DNA of 64,000 nt from Xylanibacter muris. GTDB lineage: Bacteria; Bacteroidota; Bacteroidia; Bacteroidales; Bacteroidaceae. How positions within the stretch are numbered: the stretch's first letter is position 1; each line of letters starts with the position of its first letter. The notes under the pieces are model-generated. The model was not told the DNA's origin. It saw only the letters and a program-made list of their open reading frames with translations, and made no database searches. The stretch spans positions 206,596-270,595 of the forward strand of contig NZ_JABKKF010000005.1 of assembly GCF_013166605.1 (NCBI RefSeq). The letters are read 5' to 3'. The position numbers and the translations under genes are program-made. This document shows, in pieces, positions 18,122 through 27,256 of the stretch.

Positions 18122-21100
18122 TTATTTAGCGTAAGAAACTATCTTTTTTGTCTTTATCTTTCCGTTTTTATAGATAGATTTCTTTATATATATTCCTTGT
18201 TGCGGTAACCCGTTTATTTCCATGCCTTGCAGATTATAGTATCTGGTTGCCGTCGGACTTTCCTGTCGTTTCTCACCGGCAATGTCTTCTATGTCAGTTG
18301 TGGCGTCAAGCTCCTCTATAATCCAGCGCAGACGGGCACGGTCTGCCGGGTAGGCGAATGCCACTGTACCTCCTTTGCCGTCTTCATCGATAGTTCCGAC
18401 GTTCAGGCATCGGTTGTTTGTCGATGATGTCTGCATATAGAACGCATGCCGGCCGTTGTCCTCCTTTGCGTAGTAAGGATATATTGTGACAGGTGTTTCG
18501 GAGAGAAATCCTGATATTTGCATGTATGTTCCGGTTTTCTCGTTGCGTATATATACTTCGCCCTCTGTCGTTCCGGGGGCGATTGTCCATTGAGCTTCAG
18601 GCATTTCGCTTATGACGTCGTCTTTCCCATTGTTAATGTCTGTCTCGTTGAGTCCAATGCGGATGGCAAGGGAGTCGCGTTTTCCGTCAGTGCTTTTTAA
18701 TGCAATGAGATAACGGCGTCCTGTAGACATGTCGGCGTTTGTGGCACTGGCATTTGACATGGCTCCATAACTGTAGATGTTGTGTAGTTTTTGTGTGTCG
18801 TATCCGGCTAACGTCATGATTCTTGTCTCTTTAAAATCCGCCAGGACGTTTGCCAACTCTGCCGTTATGGAATCAACGTCAGCCTGTGTGGTTGTGTTTA
18901 TATCGATACCGTCGAGGAATTTTTGAGCCTTGTTTATGGTTTCTGATAATCTTTCGTAGGCTGCGGCCGGATATCCTAATGTCACATGACCTATTTGTGC
19001 CGATTCAGCAGCTTTCTTTGCTTCATTGACAGTATTTCGCAGTTTTGTGAGGTAGAGTGTGACCATACTCTTGTCTATTGCAACGAATGTGTAGACCATG
19101 TCTGCGCGCATGATTGTGCCGTTGCTCCATATCCATTCATCGGCAAAGTTTTTCGGACGCAACTGGTAATTCTTATATTGTGGAGTATTGATTCTGAACA
19201 TTGCCAGCGGCTCTTTTGTCCCTGACTGTGCCGCCACTTCGTCTCCCGCGTACATTATTTGCAGTCCCTTTGCGTTTTCCGTGGCTGTTACACGGCCGGC
19301 ACCATTGAGGGTGTCGGTATGCGAGATATACATTCCTGTGGCCTTGTTTTTTATGAGTATGCATGAGTTGTCCTCCGGGTCTGTCGTTATTTCCCAAAGC
19401 AAAGCCGGATCGTCCCAGTTGAAGTTTTCTGTTGAGCCGAGTGTTCCATTATCATCGTTAAAGGTCAGATATTTGGGATTACCAGCATAGGTAGTGCCCG
19501 AATTGAATGCCTTTGTTCCATAGTTAATGATACGGTATACTTTGCTGTTGTCCGGTGTGAACTTTGTTGTGCCGCCTGAGAGCCCTCCTCCGGCTTTCAT
19601 TCCTTCGTCATTTATGGATACGGCCTCAGAATACAGAGATGATTTTTCCCCTTTGACTGTTTTCAGGCGGAAGTAGTAGATCTTTTTTGGTGTAAGGCCG
19701 TTTATTGTTGTGCTGACGGCATCACCGGCAAGCTGTGTGATTTGTCTATAGACAATGCCGTCTTCAGACTGTTCCACGATAATGGCGGTGGCGTCTTTCT
19801 CGCTGTTAATCCATGTAAGTACAGCGGTAGACTCATCTTTCATATTGACTTTCACGTTTGTAGGACTCATTATGTAGTCGCTTTTTCGGGCAAGACTGTT
19901 TATATAATCCTCAATATTTGTATATCCGTTGCCGTCGATGTCCCCGTTGGCGTCATTCTTATTCGGATTTAGTCCGTTTGCTGTTTCCCACTCGTCCGGC
20001 ATCCCGTCTCCATCGGAATCAACAGGTACTGTGCCACCTGCCAAAGTTCCGATGCCGCCGACATCCTGCTCGTTGTCGATGAAACTGCCTTCTTTGCCGA
20101 GAGAAGTGAGTTGGGATATTATTCTTTGGTCGTGTGAGTCTCTTATGCGTGACGCTCCTGCATGTTCAACCACGCTGTAGTATGCTTCTTCTGCTGTTTC
20201 CAGATTCATTGGGGCATTACATGTCATATTGGGATTGCTCATCGGAGTTGCACCGTTGTAGTCGGTTATAAGCGTTCCGTTGAGTATGCCGTCGCGGTTG
20301 CCGTCGGTATAGTTTCCTGAACTGTATAGATGGTCGGTAGCTGTCCAGTCGTCGAAGTATTTATTGGAACTGCCGCTACTCGGTCCGGTGATGAAATAGT
20401 TGTTTATCACATCCTGATAATGTTCTGCCGATGAATGTCCTCCTACGATACCGTTGCCATAGTTATAGACAACATTGTTATAATATTGTATGGCACATTT
20501 CATTTTTGGATTACGGCTCTTGTTGTTTGCCCAAAGGCAATGTGACACTGTCCAGTTCCAGCTCCCGTCCGTTATGGCTCCGAAGCGTTGCGGATCTATT
20601 CCTTCACTTATTATGCAGTTTTGCCATGTGATGTTTGAGGCATTGGCAATGTGAACGTTGTCCCACCGTCCCCATGAAATGGAACAGTGGTCGAGAATGA
20701 CATTATTGCACCCGTCCATGGTCAATGTACATTTTGAGCGGTTCATGTTGATACTGCCTCGCATGCGTATATACCTTATTATTACATTTGAGCTGTTTGA
20801 CATTATTACACGTCCTCCGTACACGGTTATACCCTCACCGGGAGCTGTCTGTCCGGCTATGGTGATATTGCTGGCAATGGTAAGATTACTTTCCGTAATG
20901 TCGATTACGCCTCCTACATCGAATACGACAATTCTGTTTGGCTGACTCACGGCATCGGCTAAAGAGCCTGGACCGGAAGCGTTAAGATTGGTGACATGAA
21001 CGACTGTCCCTCCACGGCCGCCAAGCGCGTACGCGCCAAATCCTTCCGCACCGGGAAATGCAAGTTGCTGTCCGTTAATGGAAATGCCGAAAAGCAACAT

Positions 21101-21130
21101 TGAGAATAGTAGAATTATACTTCTTTTCAT
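18122..21130 (-). CDS. Large secreted PL1-type pectate lyase, multidomain
   Basis: A 1002-residue exported protein. After a signal peptide (to about residue 20), residues 22-365 form a right-handed parallel beta-helix of the pectate lyase PL1 type (AFPGAEGFGAYALGGRGG, NVIIRYIRMRG, NNVILDHCSISWG). A calcium-binding linker DSDGDGMPDEWE follows near 375 and an fibronectin III-like domain at about 415-505 (PTNVKVNMKDESTAVLTW). Two ricin-like/carbohydrate-binding segments flank a helical spacer (550-700 and 830-950). The tail (YYNLQGMEINGL ... KKIVSYAK) is a sorting-like end. It probably cleaves homogalacturonan outside the cell. It stands apart from the other pectin genes at 27-38 kb. Confidence 0.8.
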   Translation of the reverse strand: MKRSIILLFSMLLFGISINGQQLAFPGAEGFGAYALGGRGGTVVHVTNLNASGPGSLADAVSQPNRIVVFDVGGVIDITESNLTIASNITIAGQTAPGEGITVYGGRVIMSNSSNVIIRYIRMRGSINMNRSKCTLTMDGCNNVILDHCSISWGRWDNVHIANASNITWQNCIISEGIDPQRFGAITDGSWNWTVSHCLWANNKSRNPKMKCAIQYYNNVVYNYGNGIVGGHSSAEHYQDVINNYFITGPSSGSSNKYFDDWTATDHLYSSGNYTDGNRDGILNGTLITDYNGATPMSNPNMTCNAPMNLETAEEAYYSVVEHAGASRIRDSHDQRIISQLTSLGKEGSFIDNEQDVGGIGTLAGGTVPVDSDGDGMPDEWETANGLNPNKNDANGDIDGNGYTNIEDYINSLARKSDYIMSPTNVKVNMKDESTAVLTWINSEKDATAIIVEQSEDGIVYRQITQLAGDAVSTTINGLTPKKIYYFRLKTVKGEKSSLYSEAVSINDEGMKAGGGLSGGTTKFTPDNSKVYRIINYGTKAFNSGTTYAGNPKYLTFNDDNGTLGSTENFNWDDPALLWEITTDPEDNSCILIKNKATGMYISHTDTLNGAGRVTATENAKGLQIMYAGDEVAAQSGTKEPLAMFRINTPQYKNYQLRPKNFADEWIWSNGTIMRADMVYTFVAIDKSMVTLYLTKLRNTVNEAKKAAESAQIGHVTLGYPAAAYERLSETINKAQKFLDGIDINTTTQADVDSITAELANVLADFKETRIMTLAGYDTQKLHNIYSYGAMSNASATNADMSTGRRYLIALKSTDGKRDSLAIRIGLNETDINNGKDDVISEMPEAQWTIAPGTTEGEVYIRNEKTGTYMQISGFLSETPVTIYPYYAKEDNGRHAFYMQTSSTNNRCLNVGTIDEDGKGGTVAFAYPADRARLRWIIEELDATTDIEDIAGEKRQESPTATRYYNLQGMEINGLPQQGIYIKKSIYKNGKIKTKKIVSYAK

Positions 21131-21244
21131 AATCTTTTTATAATATGATGGTTTTATTTATTGTATCAGGATTGTGAGCCTTTGTGTTTTAAATTATAGT
21201 TATGGGCTTACTTCAATATAATATCAGGAATAAGATAATTCATG

Positions 21245-21643
21245 TCAGAAGTCGACCTTTATTTTAGTGTTGTAATCTGATATGTCTTTCTTTATTTTTG
21301 TTATAATCGTTTCTTGTTCCATTGGTTCATAGAACTTCCATTCAAGCTCATGTTTTCCAAAGACTGTTGTTTCCGTTCTATATAGGATGGATATCATCTT
21401 TGATTTCCTCTCTATATAGAAATATGTGGAGCCGTTGACACCCTCATATCCGATTGTTATGGATGCATTGTCTTCTTTTATTATTTCACAGTTTGGAAAC
21501 TCTGACAATATAAACTCAGTCAATTTATTATATTGTTTTCCTATTTTGTTGTCTTCCTTCGTTTTTTGTGTTCCTTTATTTATGTATATTATAAATATAC
21601 ATGCCAGTGTCAAGGTGATAAATATTAAAGTATAGCTCATCAT
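21245..21643 (-). CDS. Small membrane-anchored protein, unrecognised
   Basis: A 132-residue frame. One transmembrane segment spans about residues 4-20 (LIFITLTLACIFIIYI), followed by a charged, probably periplasmic domain (KLTEFILSEFPNCEII, TIGYEGVNGSTYFYIERKS, ELEWKFYEP). I do not recognise the family. The gene lies upstream of the pectate lyase on the same strand and is more AT-rich than its neighbours, as are the fragments next to it, which suggests a patch of acquired or decaying sequence. Confidence 0.5.
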   Translation of the reverse strand: MMSYTLIFITLTLACIFIIYINKGTQKTKEDNKIGKQYNKLTEFILSEFPNCEIIKEDNASITIGYEGVNGSTYFYIERKSKMISILYRTETTVFGKHELEWKFYEPMEQETIITKIKKDISDYNTKIKVDF

Positions 21644-21667
21644 ACAGACATCATTTATTTCTGTTTT

Positions 21668-21934
21668 TTATAACCCATAGAAAATATTTAGAGCGTGGAA
21701 CTGCAATGCCCACTTCTTAGTTGAAGGTCCTAGGAAAACCTTATGAGCAGATATGGATATAGCAGCCCACGCTATAGCGTGAGAACCACTATGCCATCCT
21801 TGCTCATTTGAAAATTTACCAGGTTTCCAACTACAAGATAAGCATAACGCTTCTTTTGTCTCAGTGAAAAAAGTATATGAACCGGGATAATCCCAATCCG
21901 TTTTCAAAGATAAGTAATAAATTTCGGGAAACAA
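21668..21934 (-). pseudogene. Probable C-terminal gene fragment, unrecognised
   Basis: A minus-strand frame of about 90 residues with protein-like composition (TDWDYPGSYTFFTET, NEQGWHSGSHAIAWAAIS, KVFLGPSTKKWALQFH) begins only at a TTG; in-frame sequence runs a dozen codons further to a stop with no good start. That is what the 3' end of a gene looks like after its beginning was lost. The 240 bases upstream to 22110 contain no other convincing gene. No family is recognised. Confidence 0.3.
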
Positions 21935-22118
21935 AATATTAAGTGTCTTTTTTATGGATTCATTATGATTTTAGTAAAAAGCTTCAGATATACGCCATGG
22001 AAATGTCTTTTGCGCGGAAAAACTTATAGGTCGATAAAGATAAGGCTTCCACGCCTATTATATGTTGATCCACAAACAATGCACAGGCTTGAAGTTTAAT
22101 GTTTTGGGGGATAAAAGA

Positions 22119-22158
22119 ACAATCCGTTCCAGCCGGTGTTCCGGCGGAAACGGATTGT
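22119..22158 (-). terminator. Intrinsic terminator of the PepSY-like gene
   Basis: ACAATCCGTT (22119-22128) pairs perfectly with AACGGATTGT (22149-22158), and an inner CCGG/CCGG strengthens the hairpin. On the minus strand the stem is followed by TCTTTTAT. It lies 22 bases after the stop of the minus-strand gene at 22181. Confidence 0.75.
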
Positions 22159-22180
22159 ATGATGTCAATATGCATATTTT

Positions 22181-22627
22181 TCAGTCTATGTCTGTCACCT
22201 GAAAATGTTTGTTGAATGTGATTTCTGTTCCGGTAGACAGTTCAATCTCATATTCAGATTTGTCTTTTTCAATTTTAATGATTTTAGAGCCTGAATAATT
22301 GTTTTTCACATATTTGCTGATGGCTGTAGGAACAAGCATGGCGGGTACGGAAGAGCGTTTGCAGTCTATTTCCGTCCAGTTGCCGTTCTTGTCGAACTCG
22401 ATCTTGTCACCGTTTGTGAAAATAACATCATAGTTCTTGCTTATGATATTGCTTTCCATCTTTGCCGCTGCCACTTTTTTGCCCTTGAAGTGCTTTTTTA
22501 TAATCTGCTGTGCCACGGCAGGAAGTTTTGTCCGGTCGATAATCTTGTCTGTGTCGGCCGTCGCTGTTGTCTGTACTGTAATCAGGCATACTAATGCCAT
22601 GATAACTTTTCTCATAAATGTTCTCAT
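22181..22627 (-). CDS. Secreted PepSY-like (DUF2874) protein
   Basis: A 148-residue exported protein with a signal peptide (MRKVIMALVCLITVQTTATA; the ATG four codons earlier may also start it). The mature part consists of two repeats of the PepSY-like/DUF2874 pattern: LPAVAQQIIKKHFKGKKVAAAK ... DVIFTNGDKIEFDKNGNW, then PTAISKYVKNNYSGSKIIKIEK ... YEIELSTGTEITFNK. This two-repeat form is frequent in gut Bacteroidales as small periplasmic proteins of unknown role. It stands alone between the acyl-CoA synthetase and a terminator. Confidence 0.75.
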   Translation of the reverse strand: MRTFMRKVIMALVCLITVQTTATADTDKIIDRTKLPAVAQQIIKKHFKGKKVAAAKMESNIISKNYDVIFTNGDKIEFDKNGNWTEIDCKRSSVPAMLVPTAISKYVKNNYSGSKIIKIEKDKSEYEIELSTGTEITFNKHFQVTDID

Positions 22628-22690
22628 AACTGTTTGTGTTTAAATGTTTAATACTAATTGTTTTATGGTGGCGCACCCGCCTACCTGTCA

Positions 22691-24751
22691 TTATATGTCT
22701 ATTCTTATCCTTGCATCCACGGCTGTGATGGTATTCTCATCGGCAAGCAGCGGATTGATGTCAAGTTCCTTTATTTCTGTTGCAAACCGCAACAGTGTTG
22801 ACAGTCTTACAATAATTTCTGCATATTTCTGTTCGTTTATGCCTTTCTGTCCTCGTGTTCCCTTTATTATTTTGTATCCCCTGAGTGAGTGAATCATGGA
22901 GAATGCTTCTGAGTATGACAGTGGTGCGAGTCCGCTTGACACGTCTTTCAGTACCTCTACAAATATTCCACCCATTCCACATAGCACTACATGACCGAAC
23001 TTGGGTTCGTATTTTGCCCCGATAAACAGCTCTCTGCCTTTTATCATTTTCTGTATCATTACTGACGTGGCCCCGGGTATGCCCATCAGACGGTCAAATT
23101 CCATTTCGAGATGTTCTTTGCTTCTTATGTTGAGCACCACACCGCCAACATCGCTTTTGTGTATGGGGCCTACGACTTTTGCCACAACCGGGAAACCTGT
23201 TGCAGCGGCAAAGCTGAGACATCCTTCTTTGTCGTTGCTAACAAATTCCGGAACCATCGGTATGCCTGCACTTTGGAACAGTTCTCTGACAACGTCAGGA
23301 GATACGTATCCGCTTTCCTTTATATTTCCTATTATCTTCCTTATTTTAGGTACGTCGACACCGAAAAGCTCTATTTCCGGTGAGGCTGGCTCCGGTGTCT
23401 TCATTATTTGTGCAAGCGCAGTTGCAAGAGTAACTTCATCACTGAAGTTCACATGTCCTTTGCTAAGAAATTCAGCCACTTCCGGACCTGCTGTATGAAG
23501 GCAGGGGAGAATCGGGAATATAGGCTTGCCTGATTCCTGTATTTTTTTGTGGAGCACGTCGTATGCCTCGTATAGTTTTACAAGACCCGGAGTTCCGAAT
23601 ATCACCATTATGGCGTCGATGTCTTTAAATTCGTGTTCGCAGTAGTCTATGGCTATGCCGAGTTGTTCCGGTGTTCCGGTGGCGAGAATATCTATCGGAT
23701 TGGCTACAGACGCTCCTTGGAATAGCTTTTCCTTTAGTTCGTCTGCCTTTTCCCCTTCAATCTTCGGAACGTTCAGTCCGCCTTTGGATAATGCATCGGT
23801 GAGCATAACCCCCGGGCCTCCGGCATGTGTCACGATGGCAAAGTTTCGTCCTTTCAGTCGTGGCAGTGTGAATATGCATCCTACGGTGGTGAGCTCTTCG
23901 CGCGAGAAACACCTTACGATACCGGCTTTGCGGAACAAAGCCTCGACGGCAGAATCGCTGCTTGCTATGGCTCCGGTGTGTGATGACGCCGCACGGCTTC
24001 CGCTTTCACTCGAACCGGCTTTTATAGCAGCAATCCTGCATCCTTTCCGGATCAGTGATGAGGCATGGAAAAGAAGCTTGTCCGGATTGGATATGTTTTC
24101 GATGTAGAGCAGTTTTACGTTTGAGTCGGTATCGGGATTGAAATTCTCGTCCATATATTGCAGCACGTCCTCTATGCCGATTTGTTTCCCGTTTCCAACC
24201 GACCAGACAGAATTGAATTGAAGGCCTTTTATTACGGCAGATTCAAGAATGAATACTGCTGTGGCTCCCGAACCGCTGATAAAGTCAACTCCCTGGGGAT
24301 TGAGGTTTGGTATAGGTTTTGTAAACACACTGTGGTGACGGCTTGTGAGAAGTCCGATGCAGTTCGGGCCGATAAGGGCAGCGTCATGTTCCTTGCATAA
24401 GCTGAGTATTTTTTCTTCCATTACAGCTCCCTCAACGGTCTCTTCACCGAATCCGGCGGATATTATGATAAATGCCTTTGTTTCTTTTTCCTTTACCAGT
24501 TGTTCCACTGCATCCGGGCATAGCTTTGAGGGAATGACCAAAATGGCCAGTTCTGTTGGAGGAATCTCATTTATACTGTGGAATACTTTTATGCCTTGTA
24601 CTTCATCTTCTTTAGGGTTTACTATGCGCAGGGTTCCTGTGTATCCGCCTTGCATGATATTCCTTACGATTGCGCCTCCGGGTTTGTGCATGTTGTTCGA
24701 ACCGCCGATGACGACGATACTTTCAGGATTTAATAGTTGTCTGTTAATCAT
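22691..24751 (-). CDS. ADP-forming acetyl/acyl-CoA synthetase, single-chain
   Basis: A 686-residue NDP-forming acyl-CoA synthetase with alpha and beta parts fused. Residues 1-130 are the CoA-binding Rossmann domain (VVIGGSNNMHKPGGAIVRN). The middle is the succinyl-CoA-ligase-like domain with the phosphohistidine loop ASSHTGAIASSD. The C-terminal 220 residues are an ATP-grasp domain (GFPVVAKVVGPIHKSDVGGV, LFIGAKYEPKFGHVVLCGMGG, ELDINPLLADE). It makes ATP while releasing acetate or other acids from CoA thioesters. It lies 27 bases behind aroB and is probably co-transcribed. Confidence 0.9.
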   Translation of the reverse strand: MINRQLLNPESIVVIGGSNNMHKPGGAIVRNIMQGGYTGTLRIVNPKEDEVQGIKVFHSINEIPPTELAILVIPSKLCPDAVEQLVKEKETKAFIIISAGFGEETVEGAVMEEKILSLCKEHDAALIGPNCIGLLTSRHHSVFTKPIPNLNPQGVDFISGSGATAVFILESAVIKGLQFNSVWSVGNGKQIGIEDVLQYMDENFNPDTDSNVKLLYIENISNPDKLLFHASSLIRKGCRIAAIKAGSSESGSRAASSHTGAIASSDSAVEALFRKAGIVRCFSREELTTVGCIFTLPRLKGRNFAIVTHAGGPGVMLTDALSKGGLNVPKIEGEKADELKEKLFQGASVANPIDILATGTPEQLGIAIDYCEHEFKDIDAIMVIFGTPGLVKLYEAYDVLHKKIQESGKPIFPILPCLHTAGPEVAEFLSKGHVNFSDEVTLATALAQIMKTPEPASPEIELFGVDVPKIRKIIGNIKESGYVSPDVVRELFQSAGIPMVPEFVSNDKEGCLSFAAATGFPVVAKVVGPIHKSDVGGVVLNIRSKEHLEMEFDRLMGIPGATSVMIQKMIKGRELFIGAKYEPKFGHVVLCGMGGIFVEVLKDVSSGLAPLSYSEAFSMIHSLRGYKIIKGTRGQKGINEQKYAEIIVRLSTLLRFATEIKELDINPLLADENTITAVDARIRIDI

Positions 24752-24778
24752 AATGGCTTGTATATTGTTTGTTTTTAT

Positions 24779-25825
24779 TTAGAATGCATAGAAGTCAAGG
24801 GCGTTGAGAATGTCTTCTTTGTCAGCTGTCTGATTTATTCTTATGTCACCGGTATCTCCAAGCAAGGTGAAATTTATTTTGTCGGAGATGTTTTTTTTGT
24901 CGTGTGTCATAAATTCGTAAAGCAACTGGTAGTCGTCACATGTTATGTTCATCCGTCCGTAATGGCTGTGTATGAAATCCACAGTCTGGTACATCTTGTC
25001 TGTAGGGAATTTGGCTTTTGTGACGCAAAGGTAAAGCTCGGCTATCATGCCGTATGCCACGGCATAGCCGTGTAGTATAGGCTGTCGTGTCATTGCAAAT
25101 GATTCGAATGCATGTCCGACGGTGTGCCCGAAGTTCAACGCCTTGCGTATACCTTTCTCGTGAGGGTCCTGTTCCACGATTCGTTTCTTTACCGCCACTG
25201 ATTCTGCCACCATTCTTCTCAGTTCATCGAGATTGGGATTCTCGATGTCGAAATTCATAATTTCCGCCCACATCCTGCTGCTGTATATAAGTCCGTGCTT
25301 GAGCATTTCCGCATATCCGGAAAGCATGTTCTCACGGTTTATTGTTTTTAGGAAAACAGTATCTATTATAACGCTTTGTGCGTTGTTGAAAACCCCTATT
25401 TCATTCTTCAGCCCGTTAAAATTGATGCCTGTTTTTCCTCCCACAGAGGCGTCTGTCATTGCAAGAAGTGTCGTGGGGATATTTATATATGCTATGCCTC
25501 GCTTGAATGTTGATGCCGCGAATCCTCCGAGGTCTGTCACCATTCCTCCGCCTATATTTATCATCAGGGAATGCCGTGTCGCGCCCATCTGGCCGAGCTT
25601 GCTCCATACAAATGCCAGTGTGTCAAGATTCTTGTTCGTGTCTGAGGGTTTTATTATTATATAATGTGCTTTTTCCAGACACTTTAAGCCCTTAACCAAG
25701 GGCAGGCACATACAGGCTGTGTTTTCATCGGCCAATACAAAAAGCTTGTCGTGCGCGCATTCGTCAATAGAACTTTCAAGAGTTTTGTGTATGTTCTCCG
25801 ATATGATAACTTTCTGTTTCTCCAT
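24779..25825 (-). CDS. aroB: 3-Dehydroquinate synthase
   Basis: A 348-residue enzyme converting DAHP to 3-dehydroquinate in the shikimate pathway. The NAD- and zinc-binding signatures are present: MINIGGGMVTDLGGFAASTFKRG, TLLAMTDASVGGKTGINF, MLKHGLIYS, and the zinc-binding histidines in LNFGHTVGHAFE and ILHGYAVAYGM. It leads a two-gene run with the acyl-CoA synthetase. Confidence 0.96.
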   Translation of the reverse strand: MEKQKVIISENIHKTLESSIDECAHDKLFVLADENTACMCLPLVKGLKCLEKAHYIIIKPSDTNKNLDTLAFVWSKLGQMGATRHSLMINIGGGMVTDLGGFAASTFKRGIAYINIPTTLLAMTDASVGGKTGINFNGLKNEIGVFNNAQSVIIDTVFLKTINRENMLSGYAEMLKHGLIYSSRMWAEIMNFDIENPNLDELRRMVAESVAVKKRIVEQDPHEKGIRKALNFGHTVGHAFESFAMTRQPILHGYAVAYGMIAELYLCVTKAKFPTDKMYQTVDFIHSHYGRMNITCDDYQLLYEFMTHDKKNISDKINFTLLGDTGDIRINQTADKEDILNALDFYAF

Positions 25826-25923
25826 TTCTTTATTATGATAAATGATACTTATGTCAGGATACTTGTCTGCCTGATGCCGTTTTGCTCTTCCATAATCTGG
25901 CGGGAGGCGGCTTTTGTTAATTG

Positions 25924-25931
25924 CAAATATA
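25924..25931 (-). promoter_or_regulatory. Putative -7 box for aroB
   Basis: The minus strand reads TATATTTG about 100 bases upstream of the aroB start, matching TAnnTTTG. A clear -33 box is not seen, so the call is tentative. Confidence 0.35.
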
Positions 25932-26086
25932 CGGATATTTTTTTTATTGGCACATTATTTTATATTAATTTCATAAGGCTTATGTTTCTGATACTATTTT
26001 GAAAAAGTATGCTTTGATTATAAGAGCTTGTTATTCTAATTTGCATATATTAACAGAATCGGTATGTTCCTTTATTGATTAATGGC

Positions 26087-26094
26087 TACATTTG
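26087..26094 (+). promoter_or_regulatory. -7 box for the TrpF-like gene
   Basis: TACATTTG at 26087-26094 predicts a transcript start near 26100. This lies downstream of any start codon before 26100 and so favours the ATG at 26143 as the real start of the next gene. Confidence 0.45.
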
Positions 26095-26142
26095 CATACA
26101 GAATATATGTCATATATATTTTTTATTCCTTTAAGAAAGACG

Positions 26143-26856
26143 ATGTTGGATAATAGATTTGTTGTAAAGGTATGCGGAATGACGGATGCCGGGAATATCA
26201 GTGACGTGATGGCGTCGGGTGCGGACTGGATAGGACTTGTGTTTGATGAGGAATCTCCAGGATGTTTGAGAATGCGGCCTGCCGGTTCCGCTATTGTGCC
26301 TGATGGCAATGGTTTCGCAGATGGTGATGACGGGTTGTCGCTTTCATCTGAAGACAATAGGCATGGAATGCTTTTCGGTGTTTTTAAGGATGACATGTCT
26401 CAGAACATCATAACACGTATTGTAAAATATCATTTGGATGGCATACAGTTGGATGGCAACGAGCCGCCTGTGTTGATTCGGAATCTGCGTCGTTCGGTGG
26501 TTCCGGATATAAGCAATGGCATAAAGGTGATGAAGGCCATCAAGGTGTGTTGTGCGGAGGATTTGCAACTGTGTGAGAGATATTATGACTGTGTTGACTG
26601 TTTTTTATTTGAGATATCCTTTCATTTGGCCTCGGGAGAGTGCGGCCGGGATGTCATGACTGTGCTTTCCGGATATTCCGGGTGTGTTCCTTTCATTATT
26701 GGCGGAGACATAAGTTATGAGGATGCGGCAAGAATAAAGAGTTTTTCTCATCCGCGTTGTATTGGAGTTGATATCGGCCAGCATTTTGAAACCGAACCAG
26801 GAATAAAAGATGCTTTGCTTATTGGAAAATTTATTTCCGGAATAAGGAAACCGTAA
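26143..26856 (+). CDS. Divergent phosphoribosylanthranilate isomerase-like protein
   Basis: A 237-residue TIM-barrel protein of the TrpF family. KVCGMTDAGNISDV keeps the catalytic cysteine, and IGGDISYEDA and GVDIGQHFETEPGIKD match the family end. Several key features differ: the usual FDTK-P motif with the catalytic aspartate reads FEIS, the GGSG phosphate loop is missing, and VQLHG has become IQLDG. No other tryptophan gene is nearby. The frame opens further upstream, but the promoter box and the conserved N terminus support this ATG, preceded by AAGAAAG. It may be a weakly active or repurposed paralogue; calling it trpF outright would be unsafe. Confidence 0.65.
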   Translation: MLDNRFVVKVCGMTDAGNISDVMASGADWIGLVFDEESPGCLRMRPAGSAIVPDGNGFADGDDGLSLSSEDNRHGMLFGVFKDDMSQNIITRIVKYHLDGIQLDGNEPPVLIRNLRRSVVPDISNGIKVMKAIKVCCAEDLQLCERYYDCVDCFLFEISFHLASGECGRDVMTVLSGYSGCVPFIIGGDISYEDAARIKSFSHPRCIGVDIGQHFETEPGIKDALLIGKFISGIRKP

Positions 26857-27000
26857 AATAATATATCAGATGTGGATTATTTTTATGGTTATGGATAATA
26901 ATATGTTTTCCTGCTTTAATAATAGCGGCAATAAAATGCTTTTCTGATAAAAAATACCATATATTTGGCAAATATTTTATGCTGTTTAATAAAATATAGC

Positions 27001-27008
27001 TAACTTTG
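27001..27008 (+). promoter_or_regulatory. -7 box ahead of the GH28-GH105 gene
   Basis: TAACTTTG at 27001-27008 matches TAnnTTTG. A transcript would start near 27015 and carry a leader of about 240 bases. The -33 region (TGTTTA near 26983) is only a partial match. The rest of the 400-base gap from 26857 is AT-rich with no gene. Confidence 0.45.
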
Positions 27009-27152
27009 CAATAACAAATTTGACTACCATCTATAAAACAAAAATAGAAAACTTACATAATCAAGACTATTAGGATAAATTCCGATTATTAAGGAATATT
27101 ATTTCATTTGTTTAAGGGTTAATGAAATTCCCTCATTGTTTAGTAGTAAAAT

Positions 27153-27197
27153 CAGACCGTGTCTGGGAAGATGCGGTCTGTTTTGATAAAAACAGAC
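27153..27197 (+). promoter_or_regulatory. Two mutually exclusive hairpins in the GH28-GH105 leader
   Basis: CAGACCG (27153-27159) pairs with CGGTCTG (27174-27180), which is followed by TTTTG like a terminator. The same 3' arm, GTCTGTTTT (27176-27184), also pairs perfectly over 9 bases with AAAACAGAC (27189-27197) across a GATA loop. The two stems cannot form together, the arrangement of a transcription attenuator. It lies 60 bases before the start codon. It may instead be the terminator of the upstream gene. Confidence 0.45.
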
Positions 27198-27256
27198 AAT
27201 TGGACAATAAAGGTGCATGAATTATAAATAATAACTAAATAATAATTAATTCTTTT

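Noticed and set aside
21984..22175. 63-codon minus-strand frame before the pectate lyase region
   Set aside because: It runs through the terminator hairpin of the PepSY-like gene and has no start signal.
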